From Marinobacterium sp. (GTDB lineage Bacteria; Pseudomonadota; Gammaproteobacteria; Pseudomonadales; Balneatricaceae): DNA of 64,000 bases. Shown piece after piece: positions 51,212 through 61,362 of the stretch. A model generated the notes under the pieces. It worked only from the letters and a program-made list of their open reading frames with translations. It made no database searches and was not told the DNA's origin. The number at the start of each line of letters is the position of its first letter. Position 1 is the first letter of the stretch. Where the stretch lies: positions 1 to 64,000 of the forward strand of contig JAUWAC010000012.1 in assembly GCA_030602245.1 (NCBI GenBank), written 5' to 3'. Made by a program: the position numbers and the translations under genes.

Positions 51212-52006
51212 TCAGCTGATGGTACCGTCCAACGGGGAAGATGCACTGGCGTAGGCTTTGCGCGGCATGCGCCCGGCCAGGAACGCCTCGCGACCCGCCT
51301 CGATCGCCTTGCGCATGGCGCTCGCCATCAGGACCGGGTTCTGTGCCGCCGCGATCGCGGTGTTCATCAGCACACCGGCGCAGCCCATCTCCATCGCCAC
51401 CGCCGCATCGGACGCGGTGCCGACACCGGCATCCACGATGATCGGCACCTTGGCCTCCTCCATGATCAGACGGATATTGTGCGGGTTGAGGATGCCAAGA
51501 CCGGAGCCGATCAGGGAGCCGAGCGGCATGACGGCGACACAGCCCATCTCTTCCAGCTGCTTGGCCACGATCGGGTCGTCGTTGGTGTACACCATCACCT
51601 TGAAGCCGTCCTTGATCAGGGTTTCAGCGGCGGCGAGGGTTTCCACGATGTTCGGGTACAGGGTCTTCTGGTCACCCAGAACTTCGAGTTTGACCAGATC
51701 GTGACCGTCCAGCAGCTCACGCGCCAGACGGCAGGTGCGCACCGCATCCTGTGCGGTATAGCATCCGGCCGTGTTGGGCAGGATGGTGTACTTGTCCGGG
51801 CTGACGACGTCGAGCAGGTTCGGCTCGTCCGGGTTCTGGCCGATGTTGGTGCGGCGGACCGCCACGGTGACGATTTCGGCGCCGCTGGCCGCGATCGCCT
51901 CACCGGTTTCCTGCAGATCCTTGTACTTGCCGGTACCGACCAGCAGACGGGACCGATAGCTCTTGCCGGCGATTACCAGCGCGTCGTTCAGCTGTTGCTC
52001 TGACAT
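51212..52006 (-). CDS. thiG: Thiazole synthase ThiG
   Basis: 264 residues, TIM barrel. Schiff-base lysine in [11 protein letters not shown]; phosphate-binding [18 protein letters not shown]. With ThiS thiocarboxylate and a glycine-derived imine it makes the thiazole phosphate of thiamin. ATG at 52006 gives the usual [14 protein letters not shown]-type start. It follows thiS by about 50 bp. Confidence 0.95.
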   Translation of the reverse strand: MSEQQLNDALVIAGKSYRSRLLVGTGKYKDLQETGEAIAASGAEIVTVAVRRTNIGQNPDEPNLLDVVSPDKYTILPNTAGCYTAQDAVRTCRLARELLDGHDLVKLEVLGDQKTLYPNIVETLAAAETLIKDGFKVMVYTNDDPIVAKQLEEMGCVAVMPLGSLIGSGLGILNPHNIRLIMEEAKVPIIVDAGVGTASDAAVAMEMGCAGVLMNTAIAAAQNPVLMASAMRKAIEAGREAFLAGRMPRKAYASASSPLDGTIS

Positions 52007-52058
52007 CGTGTAAATCCTGCGTTGATTCTGATTGAAACCCCTGCCGTGCGTCGTGCCC

Positions 52059-52259
52059 TCAACCGCCACCGATGGCGTGCACGATCTCGATCCGATCACC
52101 CTCGCTGAGGACCGTGGTGCCGTGCTCGCTGCGCGGAATGATCTCCATATTCAGTTCGACGGCAATCCGCTTGCCGGCCAGCCCCATCTGCTCGACCAGC
52201 TCACCGAGGGTACGGCAGTCGCGAGCCTCGAAGGGCTCACCGTTCACCTGTATCTGCAT
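52059..52259 (-). CDS. thiS: Sulfur carrier protein ThiS
   Basis: 66 residues, ubiquitin-like, ending in the required Gly-Gly (HAIGGG) that becomes a thiocarboxylate. It donates sulfur to ThiG, encoded next. The start overlaps the end of the DUF423 gene by about 20 bp on the same strand. No thiF or thiO nearby. Confidence 0.95.
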   Translation of the reverse strand: MQIQVNGEPFEARDCRTLGELVEQMGLAGKRIAVELNMEIIPRSEHGTTVLSEGDRIEIVHAIGGG

Positions 52260-52638
52260 GCTGTTTTACCTTGCTGAAAACCGCCCAGGCCAGCGTCAGC
52301 CAGCCGGCAATCATGGCCACGCCACCAATCGGCGTGATAACTCCGAGATAATGCTCCCCGGTCAGCACCAGGACATAGAGGCTGCCACAGAACAGCAGCA
52401 TGCCGATCAGGAACAGCCAGGCACTGACCTGCAACGCAGGCCGGTCGCTGCGCTGCCGAAGCAGGCCGACACCGAACAGGGCCAGAACATGATAGAACTG
52501 ATAGGTGACCCCGGTCTGGAATACATCGAGCATCTGAGCCGACAGCTGGGCACGCAACACGTGGGCGGCAAAAGCGCCGAGCATCACGGCCACGGCACCG
52601 GCCAGGGCCGCGATCAACAGGGTCAGACGGGCCGACAT
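52237..52638 (-). CDS. DUF423 family membrane protein
   Basis: 133 residues with four predicted helices; starts MSARLTLLIAALAGAVAVML and includes the family's GAFAAHVLR and TGVTYQFYHVLAL. Relatives are E. coli YgdD. Function unknown. It overlaps thiS, so the two are probably co-transcribed. Confidence 0.88.
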   Translation of the reverse strand: MSARLTLLIAALAGAVAVMLGAFAAHVLRAQLSAQMLDVFQTGVTYQFYHVLALFGVGLLRQRSDRPALQVSAWLFLIGMLLFCGSLYVLVLTGEHYLGVITPIGGVAMIAGWLTLAWAVFSKVKQHADTGER

Positions 52639-52718
52639 CGGTCACTCCGGGTTGGGAACGGGTGCTTATTATACGCGCTGCGTCCGAGAGCGTAAAAAAC
52701 GGATTCAAAAACAACAAA

Positions 52719-52751
52719 GCCGCCGGCCTTCCGAAGAAGCACACCGGCGGC
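52719..52751 (-). terminator. Terminator after rpoH
   Basis: GCCGCCGG (52719-52726) pairs with CCGGCGGC (52744-52751); on the minus strand TTTGTTGTTTTTG follows. Lies 19 bp after the rpoH stop. Confidence 0.8.
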
Positions 52752-52769
52752 TTCCCGCATTGCGCGGCA

Positions 52770-53624
52770 TCAGACGGTCATCGCCGCCTTGATTTTGTTC
52801 ATGGCATTTTTCTCGAGCTGGCGGATACGCTCGGCCGAGACGCCGTACTTGGCCGCCAGATCGTGCAGTGTCGCCTTCTCGTCGCTGAGCCAGCGCTGCA
52901 TCAGGATATCGCGGCTGCGCTCATCGAGCTTCGCCATCGCTTCCGCCAGTGCACGCTGGGAGTTCTCTTCCCAGTCGGCCGCTTCCAGCTGACTGGCAGG
53001 ATCGCTCGAGTGATCCTCGAGATAGGCCGCCGGCGCCTGCCAGGCGCTGTCTTCGTCACTGTCCAGCGGCGCATCGAACGCCGTGTCAGTGGACGCCAGA
53101 CGCCCTTCCATCTGACGCACCGCCTTCTCATCCACGCCCAGATCTTCAGCGACGGCCTTGACCTCTTCGTTGGTCATCCAGCCCAGCCCCTTCTTCTGCG
53201 AACGCAGATTGAAGAACAGCTTGCGCTGCGCCTTGGTGGTGGCGATTTTCACGATGCGCCAGTTGCGCAGGATAAACTCGTGCATCTCGGCCTTGATCCA
53301 GTGCACGGCAAAAGACACCAGCCGTACCCCCATGGTCGGGTCGAAACGCTTGACGGCCTTCATCAGGCCCACATTCCCCTCCTGAATCAGGTCTGCCAGC
53401 GGCAGGCCATAGCCGGAGTAGGTACGTGCGATGTGGACGACGAAACGCAGATGGGACATGACCAGCTGCCGAGCGGCGTCCAGGTCGTTCTGGTAATGCA
53501 GACGTTCAGCCAGCTCTCGCTCCTCCTCGGCAGTGAGGATCGGTATTGTGCTCACACTCTGCACGTAGGCGTCGACATTGCGCCCCGGCGAGAGCTGTTC
53601 AACAACTTGCAAGCTCGTGCCCAT
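52770..53624 (-). CDS. rpoH: Sigma-32 heat-shock sigma factor
   Basis: 284 residues (E. coli 284). Region 2 [27 protein letters not shown]; RpoH box QRKLFFNLR; region 4 [23 protein letters not shown]. It directs RNA polymerase to heat-shock promoters. It stands downstream of ftsX with its own space of about 170 bp, the conserved ftsYEX-rpoH order. ATG at 53624. Confidence 0.96.
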   Translation of the reverse strand: MGTSLQVVEQLSPGRNVDAYVQSVSTIPILTAEEERELAERLHYQNDLDAARQLVMSHLRFVVHIARTYSGYGLPLADLIQEGNVGLMKAVKRFDPTMGVRLVSFAVHWIKAEMHEFILRNWRIVKIATTKAQRKLFFNLRSQKKGLGWMTNEEVKAVAEDLGVDEKAVRQMEGRLASTDTAFDAPLDSDEDSAWQAPAAYLEDHSSDPASQLEAADWEENSQRALAEAMAKLDERSRDILMQRWLSDEKATLHDLAAKYGVSAERIRQLEKNAMNKIKAAMTV

Positions 53625-53756
53625 TGAAAGAGTGACCTCTAAACATTCCAGACGGATTCAACCACACCCTCAGACCCGATCAGCCCGCGGAAGTTCCGCG
53701 TTCAAGCCGGCCCGGACAGCCATCGGGAGCGGCCACCGAATCGTTACGGCGACCGG

Positions 53757-53776
53757 AAAAAATAGCGCCTCGGCGC
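53757..53776 (-). terminator. Terminator after ftsX
   Basis: GCGCC (53765-53769), TC, GGCGC (53772-53776); on the minus strand the hairpin is followed by TATTTTTTCC. Short stem but good T-run. Confidence 0.7.
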
Positions 53777-53796
53777 GTAAAACGCAATAGATTGTC

Positions 53797-54792
53797 TTAA
53801 CCCGGCTCGATATCCCGCAGGTGACGACCGACCGCGATCCAGGCCCCGCCCAACCCCAGCAGCATGCCCGTACTCAGCAGCGTCAGCGACGCGCCGATTC
53901 CCAGCCCCTGCACAACATAGCCGTTGAGATACAGTGTCGCCAGCGCCTGCACCGGCTCGGCGATCAGCGCCAGCGCCAGCTGCGCCAGCAGCCAGGCCAG
54001 CAGCGCACCAAACAGGCCGAACCAGACGCCGCTGTAGAGGAACGGACGCCGCACCCAGGCATCGGTTGCGCCCACCATCTTGCTGACCAGAATCTCGTCA
54101 CGGCGGCTTTCGATCGTCATCCGTACCGTGTTGCCGACCACCAGCAGCACCGTCAATGACAGCAGACCGCCCAGCACCCAGGCACTGCGTTCAGCCAGCG
54201 CCATGAACGCCGCCAGCCGCCGCACCCACTCCAGATCCAGCCGCGCCTCCTCGACCTCCGGCAGCTGCGCCAGCGCCTGCTGCATCCGGGTCAGCGCCGC
54301 CGGATCGCTGCTGCGCGGGATCAGGGTGATGACCGCCGGCAACGGGTTGCTGTCAAAAAACTCGAGCAGATCATCGAAACGGGTGTAGCGGCGGAAGTCT
54401 TCCAGCCCCTTCTCCGGGCTGATCAGCTCCACTGACACCAGATCGTCGCGCAGCAGCAGTTCACGGCTGAGCTGATCGACCCGTTCGGCGCTGAGCGTCA
54501 CATCGAGATAGAGCGAGATATGCGGATCCGTATCGATGCCGGCGCTGAGTTGTTCGACATTTTTCAGCGCCGTGAAGATGAAGCTCGGCAGCGCCAGCGC
54601 GATCGCCAGTACCGCCAGCGTCATCAGCGATGCCAGCGGCGTGCTCCACAGCCGCACCAGCGCCTGACGCGCCACTTCCATATGGTGGCGCAGCCAGCCG
54701 CGCATGCGGTCGGCCACGCCGATACGGTGCTGTACGGCCCCGCGTCGTGGTGTTGCACCGCCGCGGCGGCTGTTACGGGGTTCAGCGGCCAT
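53797..54792 (-). CDS. ftsX: Cell-division protein FtsX
   Basis: 331 residues from the ATG at 54792 (MAAEPRNSRRGG). A basic cytoplasmic head of about 50 residues, TM1 (ASLMTLAVLAIALALPSFI), a periplasmic domain, then three C-terminal helices. FtsEX is an ABC-like complex that activates periplasmic amidases at division. The start overlaps the ftsE stop by 11 bp. Confidence 0.95.
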   Translation of the reverse strand: MAAEPRNSRRGGATPRRGAVQHRIGVADRMRGWLRHHMEVARQALVRLWSTPLASLMTLAVLAIALALPSFIFTALKNVEQLSAGIDTDPHISLYLDVTLSAERVDQLSRELLLRDDLVSVELISPEKGLEDFRRYTRFDDLLEFFDSNPLPAVITLIPRSSDPAALTRMQQALAQLPEVEEARLDLEWVRRLAAFMALAERSAWVLGGLLSLTVLLVVGNTVRMTIESRRDEILVSKMVGATDAWVRRPFLYSGVWFGLFGALLAWLLAQLALALIAEPVQALATLYLNGYVVQGLGIGASLTLLSTGMLLGLGGAWIAVGRHLRDIEPG

Positions 54793-55450
54793 CGTCGACC
54801 AACCGCCCACCCTGCAGCGTCAGCACCCGGTGGCGCAGACGGTTGATCAGGGACAGATCGTGACTGGCGATCAGCACTGTGGTGCCGATCCGGTTGAACT
54901 GCTCGAACAGGTGCATGATGTCCTCCGACAGCGCCGGATCCAGGTTGCCGGTCGGCTCGTCGGCCAGCAGCAATCGGGGTTTGTGGACGATGGCACGGGC
55001 GATGCCGATGCGCTGCTGCTCGCCGCTGGAGAGGGTGACGGGGTTGAGTTTTTCACGCGACAGCAGGCCCACCTTGTCGAGCGCCGCACGCACACGCCGC
55101 GCCGCATCCACCGGATCGTAGCCGGAGATCTGCAGCGGCAGCGCAACGTTGTCGAACACGCTGCGATCGAACAGCAGTTGGTGGTTCTGAAACACGACAC
55201 CGATCTGGCGCCGATGAAACGGGATCTGCTTGCGCGGCAGCCGCGACAGGTCCTGCTCGCCCACCCAGACCTCGCCGCGGGTGGGGCGCTCCATCAGCAT
55301 GATCAGCTTCAGCAACGTACTCTTGCCGGCACCGGAGTGACCGGTCAGAAACGCCAGCTCGCCCGACTCCAGGGCGAAGTTGAGCCCCGTCAGCGCTTCG
55401 TGGCCGTTGGGGTAGCGTTTGCCGACATTGCTGAAGCGGATCGCTGTCAT
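54782..55450 (-). CDS. ftsE: Cell-division ATP-binding protein FtsE
   Basis: 222 residues. Walker A LTGHSGAGKSTLLKLI, signature TLSSGEQQRIGIARA, Walker B LLLADEPTGNLD. ATPase partner of FtsX at the septum. ATG at 55450 gives MTAIRFSNVGKRYPNG. It follows ftsY by 7 bp; ftsY-ftsE-ftsX is one operon. Confidence 0.96.
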   Translation of the reverse strand: MTAIRFSNVGKRYPNGHEALTGLNFALESGELAFLTGHSGAGKSTLLKLIMLMERPTRGEVWVGEQDLSRLPRKQIPFHRRQIGVVFQNHQLLFDRSVFDNVALPLQISGYDPVDAARRVRAALDKVGLLSREKLNPVTLSSGEQQRIGIARAIVHKPRLLLADEPTGNLDPALSEDIMHLFEQFNRIGTTVLIASHDLSLINRLRHRVLTLQGGRLVDDGR

Positions 55451-55457
55451 ACCGGAC

Positions 55458-57002
55458 TCAGTCGAACAGGGCCTGGACGAACTCATCCGCCTCGAACGGG
55501 CGCAGGTCGTCCACCTTCTCGCCCACACCGATAAAGCGGATCGGCAGCCCGAACTGCTTGGCGATGGCGAAAATGATGCCCCCCTTGGCCGTCCCGTCGA
55601 GCTTGGTCAGCGTAATCCCGGTCACGCCAACCGCCTCCTTGAACTGCTTCGCCTGACTGATCGCGTTCTGGCCGGTACCGGCATCCAGCACCAGCATCAC
55701 TTCGTGCGGTGCGCTCGGATCGATCTTCTGCATCACGCGCACCACCTTCTGCAGCTCCTGCATCAGGTTGTCCTTGTTCTGCAGGCGACCCGCGGTATCA
55801 GCGATCAGCACATCGATGCCCTTCGATTTTGCCGATTGCAGGGCATCAAACAGCACCGATGCGGAATCGGCCCCGGTATGCTGCGCGACGACCGGCACAT
55901 TGTTGCGCTCACCCCAGACCTGCAGCTGCTCGACCGCTGCCGCACGGAAGGTATCGCCGGCCGCCAGCATGACCGATTTGCCTTCGCTCTGATAACGCTT
56001 GGCCAGCTTGCCGATCGTGGTGGTCTTGCCGACGCCGTTGACGCCGACCATCAGAATCACCGCCGGCGTCTTGTCGCTCGGCAGCACCAGCGGATGTTCT
56101 ACCCCGCCCAGCAGGTCGGCCAGCTCCTCCTTCAGCGCCTCACGCAGCGCCTCCGGATCCTTCAGCTGCTTGCGCTCGACACGATCAGTCAGGCGGGTGA
56201 CGATCTCGGTGGTCGCCTCGACCCCGACATCGGCCATCAGCAGCAGGGTTTCGATCTCCTCGAGCAGATCATCATCGATCTCTTTGGCACCCAGGAACAG
56301 GTTGCCCAGCTGCTCGGTCAGCCCTGCCTTGGTGCGGCTCAGACCGCTCTTGATACGCTCGAACAGGCGCTGCTTGCGAACCTCCGGCTGTTCCTGCGGT
56401 TCGGCAGGCTCGGCCTGCGCCTTCTCCGCTTCAAGACGCGCCAGCTCAGCCGCTTCCTGCTCAGCCTTTTCCGCGGCGGCCCGTTCGGCAGCGGCTTTTT
56501 CGTCCTGCGCTTTCTGTGCCGCGATGCGCTCTGCCTCGGCCTGCTCTGCAGCAGCCTTCTCCTGCGCCGCGCGTTGCTCGGCCGCTTGCGCCTCGGCCTC
56601 TGCCGCAGGCTGCGCTGGCTTGGCGACCGCTTCCTCGACCGGCTCCACCGGCGCCTCGACAGACGCGGCCGGCGCCGTTTCAGTGCTGACCTCGGTGGCG
56701 CCGGTGTCGGCCTGTTCAGCCGCACGCGGGGCCGGCTCATCTTCCGCAACCGCCGTTTCGGTTGCCGCCGCAGGCGCCTCGCCCGGCTCCGCCGTTGCGG
56801 TCGTCTCAGGGGCTGTTTCAGGCCGTGTGTCAGGTGCAGCCGTGCGCTCGAGCGTCGTGTCCGGCGCGGATGACTCAGACGTGTCACCGCGCAGATAGAA
56901 GTAGATGACCAGCAGCAGAATGAAGGCCAGCGCGCCAACGCCATACGGCAGCAGACTGGGGTCCAGGCCGTTGTCGAGCATCCAGGTGTAGAGTGCTTCC
57001 AT
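55458..57002 (-). CDS. ftsY: Signal recognition particle receptor FtsY with N-terminal membrane segment
   Basis: 514 residues. Residues about 18-38 ([20 protein letters not shown]) look like a true transmembrane helix. Residues 40-205 are an Ala/Glu-rich acidic and coiled region. The NG domain starts about 210, with P-loop GVNGVGKT (320-327), DTAGR (402-406) and [10 protein letters not shown] (466-475). It docks ribosomes carrying SRP at the membrane. E. coli FtsY has no such transmembrane helix and binds the membrane peripherally. ATG at 57002. Confidence 0.94.
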   Translation of the reverse strand: MEALYTWMLDNGLDPSLLPYGVGALAFILLLVIYFYLRGDTSESSAPDTTLERTAAPDTRPETAPETTATAEPGEAPAAATETAVAEDEPAPRAAEQADTGATEVSTETAPAASVEAPVEPVEEAVAKPAQPAAEAEAQAAEQRAAQEKAAAEQAEAERIAAQKAQDEKAAAERAAAEKAEQEAAELARLEAEKAQAEPAEPQEQPEVRKQRLFERIKSGLSRTKAGLTEQLGNLFLGAKEIDDDLLEEIETLLLMADVGVEATTEIVTRLTDRVERKQLKDPEALREALKEELADLLGGVEHPLVLPSDKTPAVILMVGVNGVGKTTTIGKLAKRYQSEGKSVMLAAGDTFRAAAVEQLQVWGERNNVPVVAQHTGADSASVLFDALQSAKSKGIDVLIADTAGRLQNKDNLMQELQKVVRVMQKIDPSAPHEVMLVLDAGTGQNAISQAKQFKEAVGVTGITLTKLDGTAKGGIIFAIAKQFGLPIRFIGVGEKVDDLRPFEADEFVQALFD

Positions 57003-57131
57003 AAATTCTGTAGTATCCAGATGGCATGGGGGCGATAACGCGTCGCGGCAGACGCCCCGTTCTATGACAATTGTGAGCGCGCTATCTTACCATAGCGCTA
57101 CCATTACCCAACCGCAGGAGCAGAAAAGGCG

Positions 57132-58286
57132 TTGCCCTCACCCCGCCACAAACCGCTGTTCAATCGCCGCTATCTGATCACACTGGTCTGGATACTGCCG
57201 CTGGTGATACTGCTGCTTCATCTGAGCGCCCGTCCTGCCCGCCCGCTGGCTGACGCCGGCTGGAGTCCATCGGAGCAACTCTATTTCCTCAACACGACCG
57301 ATACCCGTTATCGGCTTGACCTGATCCTGCCTGACACCCCGGCACTGAGTGACGCTGACTGGTACGAAGCCCGGATCAACGACGCTCGGCTGGATGCGCG
57401 CCTTGCCTCCCCTGCGCTGCGCGACTGGCTTGACCGTCAGGGCTGGCAGCTCAGCCGGACCCGGGCCGGCGGCTACCAGGCACTGCAACTACAGATGCAG
57501 GACCGACCCGAGCGCGCCGCACGCGAAGCGTTTCTGTCCCTGCTTACACAGGCGCCCGCGCTGGACGAGCCCGCCCTGCACAGCGAACTGAGCGCCCGGC
57601 GTTATCTTCAACGGCAGGATGCGCAGACGCTGCTGCTGGCGACATTCGGCGCGCAGCTGCCGCAACCGACGCAGCCACCGGCGCCGCTCTGGACCCTCAG
57701 CGGCCCGGAACTGGAACTGACACCGGCGCCGCCGCCCACACGCCGCCTGCAGACGTTGGATCACTGGCAGCCCGGACAACTGGAGATCGCCCCCGCCTCG
57801 GCCCGCACCGACACCGGCTGGATGCTGATCGGCGAACCCATACCCGCCCCCGCCAGCGGCGCAGCACTGGCGCAGCAGCGCTTCGTCGCCGAAGCCGTGG
57901 CCCGGCTGCTGCCCGCCATCGCGCCGGCCGGCGCCGAGTACCGCTGGCGCTGGCAACCGCTGGCCGGCGGCGGCTACCGCGCCCTGCTGCTGCGCAACTG
58001 GCCCGACAGCGTTGCCGCCCCCGGTCAGGCCCTGGCCGCGGCGCTGACGGACACAGCGTTCAACCACATCCGTAACAGCCTGCTTGAGCGCTTCAACCAA
58101 CTGCTCGATGACTCGCCACAGCAATGGCTCGACCTGATCGCACTGTACGGGCTGGCGCTGGACAGCGATGCGCCGTTTCGCGATACACTTGAACAACTGA
58201 CACCGGATGCAGCGCGCGCGCTGCTCGAACAGACGCTGCGCCCGGAGCACAGCCTTGCCATCCGCCTGACGACAACGGAACCCTGA
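57132..58286 (+). CDS. M16-like membrane-anchored protein, probably not a peptidase
   Basis: 384 residues from a TTG at 57132 (AAAAGG just upstream). One N-terminal TM (about 15-31, ITLVWILPLVILLLHL). The rest is Leu/Ala-rich with no HxxEH zinc motif. Position between ftsY and rsmD is where Pseudomonas carries two M16 zinc-peptidase genes. LLERFNQLLDDSPQQWLDLIALYGLAL-like helices and the start of a repeat resemble M16 halves lacking the catalytic site. I call it M16-like from position and general look, not from clear motifs. Confidence 0.5.
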   Translation: MPSPRHKPLFNRRYLITLVWILPLVILLLHLSARPARPLADAGWSPSEQLYFLNTTDTRYRLDLILPDTPALSDADWYEARINDARLDARLASPALRDWLDRQGWQLSRTRAGGYQALQLQMQDRPERAAREAFLSLLTQAPALDEPALHSELSARRYLQRQDAQTLLLATFGAQLPQPTQPPAPLWTLSGPELELTPAPPPTRRLQTLDHWQPGQLEIAPASARTDTGWMLIGEPIPAPASGAALAQQRFVAEAVARLLPAIAPAGAEYRWRWQPLAGGGYRALLLRNWPDSVAAPGQALAAALTDTAFNHIRNSLLERFNQLLDDSPQQWLDLIALYGLALDSDAPFRDTLEQLTPDAARALLEQTLRPEHSLAIRLTTTEP

Positions 58287-58290
58287 TGCA

Positions 58291-58908
58291 ATGAGCCGCC
58301 GCACTTCAGCCCGTCGCCCGCGTACTGCCACTGTCGAAGAATCTTTCGTGCGCATCATCGGAGGCCAGTGGCGCAGCCGGCGCATTCCATTTCTGGCCAC
58401 CGAAGGACTGCGCCCGACACCGGACCGGGTACGCGAGACCCTGTTCAACTGGCTGCAGGGTGTGACCGATGGCGCGCGCTGTCTCGACCTCTGCGCCGGC
58501 AGCGGTGCACTCGGCTTCGAAGCCTTGTCGCGCGGAGCGGCGTCGATGGTATTCGTGGAACAGTCGCGGCAGGTCGCACGCAACCTGCAGGACAATATTC
58601 AGCAGCTGAAAATCCAGAATGCCGAAGTGGCGATCGCATCGGCCCTCGACTGGCTCGACAGCCGCGCCACGGACGAGGCAGAGCGGTTTGATCTGGTCTT
58701 CATGGATCCGCCGTTTCGGCAGGGCCTGGTCGCACCGCTGTGCGCACTGCTGGAGCGGCGCAATCTGCTGGCCGAACGGGCGATGATCTATATCGAATGC
58801 GAGCGCGAACTGATACTGCCGCCGCTGCCGTCAGACTGGGTGCTGTATCGGGAGAAACAGGCAGGGCAGGTCAGTTATCGGCTGTACGAACGCCAGTCGC
58901 ACGGCTAG
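58291..58908 (+). CDS. rsmD: 16S rRNA (guanine966-N2)-methyltransferase RsmD
   Basis: 205 residues. FVRIIGGQWRSRRIPF, RPTPDRVRETLFNWL, SAM motif CLDLCAGSGALGFEALSRGA and catalytic DPPF (VFMDPPFRQG). It methylates G966 of 16S rRNA. 4 bp after the preceding gene, so co-transcribed with it. ATG at 58291; the basic N-terminal extension (RRTSARRPRT) is usual for pseudomonads. Confidence 0.95.
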   Translation: MSRRTSARRPRTATVEESFVRIIGGQWRSRRIPFLATEGLRPTPDRVRETLFNWLQGVTDGARCLDLCAGSGALGFEALSRGAASMVFVEQSRQVARNLQDNIQQLKIQNAEVAIASALDWLDSRATDEAERFDLVFMDPPFRQGLVAPLCALLERRNLLAERAMIYIECERELILPPLPSDWVLYREKQAGQVSYRLYERQSHG

Positions 58909-58928
58909 AAGCGCCACGGCGCAACGGA

Positions 58929-59561
58929 TCAGAGCATCGACGGCTTGAGATTGCGCAGCCCTTGCAGCTGAATCGCGAGCAGATAGTCGGCCTGCGCGTC
59001 CAGATCGTATGACGCCGGTGCCATGATCCAGAGATCGAGCGCTCCGATCAGACTGGTCAGCAGGCTCAACCCGAGCTGGTCGAGATCGAGTTTCTTGCGC
59101 AGCTGTTTCTGCTTGCGCGCCTGCTTGAGGAAAAACTGCAGGTGCTGGCGCCAGCTGTCGACCTCGGCATCCAGCAGCGGCCGCAGCGGCGCCAGCTCCG
59201 CCGAGCGGGCACGACCGTAATGAAACAGCCGGTAAGCATCCCGCGCCCTGCGCGTGCGAGCCAGCTCACGCAGGCTGCCGCGGACGAAATGCTCCAGCGC
59301 CCCCAGCGCATCCTGCTGCACCGCCTGACGCTGCTCCAGATAGTGGCGCTCGAACGGCAATTCGATCTGCTGATAGAGCTGACCAAGCAGATCCTGTTTG
59401 TTGCGGAAGTGCCAGTACATCGCGCCGTGGGTGACGCCGGCCGCAGCGGCAATCTGCTTCATTGTCACCGCTTCCGGACCCGCCTCGGCAAACAGCGCCA
59501 GCGCCGTATCCAGCAGCGTCTGCCGCGTTGCTTCCGCCTCCTCCCGACTCCGCCTGACCAA
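58929..59561 (-). CDS. TetR/AcrR-family regulator
   Basis: 210 residues from a TTG at 59561, five bases after AGGAGG; start VRRSREEAEATRQTLLDTAL is typical of AcrR/TtgR-like repressors. Helix-turn-helix: VTMKQIAAAAGVTHGAMYWHFRNKQDLL. Such proteins usually control a divergent or nearby efflux pump, but none is adjacent. Convergent with rsmD, divergent from coaD across a 370-bp gap. Ligand unknown. Confidence 0.88.
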   Translation of the reverse strand: MVRRSREEAEATRQTLLDTALALFAEAGPEAVTMKQIAAAAGVTHGAMYWHFRNKQDLLGQLYQQIELPFERHYLEQRQAVQQDALGALEHFVRGSLRELARTRRARDAYRLFHYGRARSAELAPLRPLLDAEVDSWRQHLQFFLKQARKQKQLRKKLDLDQLGLSLLTSLIGALDLWIMAPASYDLDAQADYLLAIQLQGLRNLKPSML

Positions 59562-60413
<852 letters not shown>

Positions 60414-60419
60414 ACTTAA

Positions 60420-60695
<276 letters not shown>

Positions 60696-60721
60696 GCCTG
60701 ACGGCGAGCGCGCGTGCATGT

Positions 60722-60754
60722 AAAAACGGCGGCCTCACAAGGGCCGCCGTTTTT
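60722..60754 (+). terminator. Terminator after the ferredoxin gene
   Basis: AAAAACGGCGGCC (60722-60734) pairs with GGCCGCCGTTTTT (60742-60754). Strong and symmetrical; may also serve the convergent gene. Confidence 0.92.
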
Positions 60755-60776
60755 CGTTGTACTCTGGTACGCGCGA

Positions 60777-61292
60777 TCAGATCCGAATCCCGGCCAGCCG
60801 CTCGCGCAGGCCAAACTCCTGATCCATCCACGCCCCGACCAGATTATCCCCGACCAGATGGTGCGCGTACTGCATATGCAGACAGCGCACCTTGTCCCAC
60901 TGGGCGATACCGCCGATGCCATAGCGCGCGTAGAGGTCGGTAAAACCGAGTGCGTCGATGCGTGCCCGATCCCGGGCATCCATCAGCTGCCAGCGCAGAT
61001 CCACATACGCCTGCTGCTGCGCCCGATAGCGCTCGCGCAGGGACGCATCCTCCGCCAGCCGCTGCTCGATCCGTTTCACTGCGCCGGCGGTCTCGATCTC
61101 GGCGATCCATTGGTACAGATCGCGTGAGCAGAGCCAGTACAGTGTCGGAAACGGCTTGTCGTCAATCAGCGACCGCATCTGCAACACACCCGGCACGCCC
61201 GCCTCGGTTGCCCAGGCGATGGCGGCGATCCCGCGCGGCTTGCGTCCCAGCTGACGCTCGATGATCTGCAGTTGTTCGGCACTCGGCTGCAT
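60777..61292 (-). CDS. DUF501 family protein
   Basis: 171 residues. RKPRGIAAIAWATEAGVPGVLQ, KPFPTLYWLCSRDLYQW and QWDKVRCLHMQYAHHL match the DUF501 family, which I know mainly from Actinobacteria, where it neighbours enolase and exopolyphosphatase genes. The cysteine and histidine in PTLYWLC and KVRCLHMQYAHH are conserved features. Function unknown. Convergent with the ferredoxin gene; recG is about 70 bp upstream on the same strand. Confidence 0.8.
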   Translation of the reverse strand: MQPSAEQLQIIERQLGRKPRGIAAIAWATEAGVPGVLQMRSLIDDKPFPTLYWLCSRDLYQWIAEIETAGAVKRIEQRLAEDASLRERYRAQQQAYVDLRWQLMDARDRARIDALGFTDLYARYGIGGIAQWDKVRCLHMQYAHHLVGDNLVGAWMDQEFGLRERLAGIRI

Positions 61293-61362
61293 GGGATGTC
61301 TGTTCTCCAGAAATCTATTCAGGCCTCCGGGCCCGGCTTAGCGGGACGGACAGCGGCGCCAC

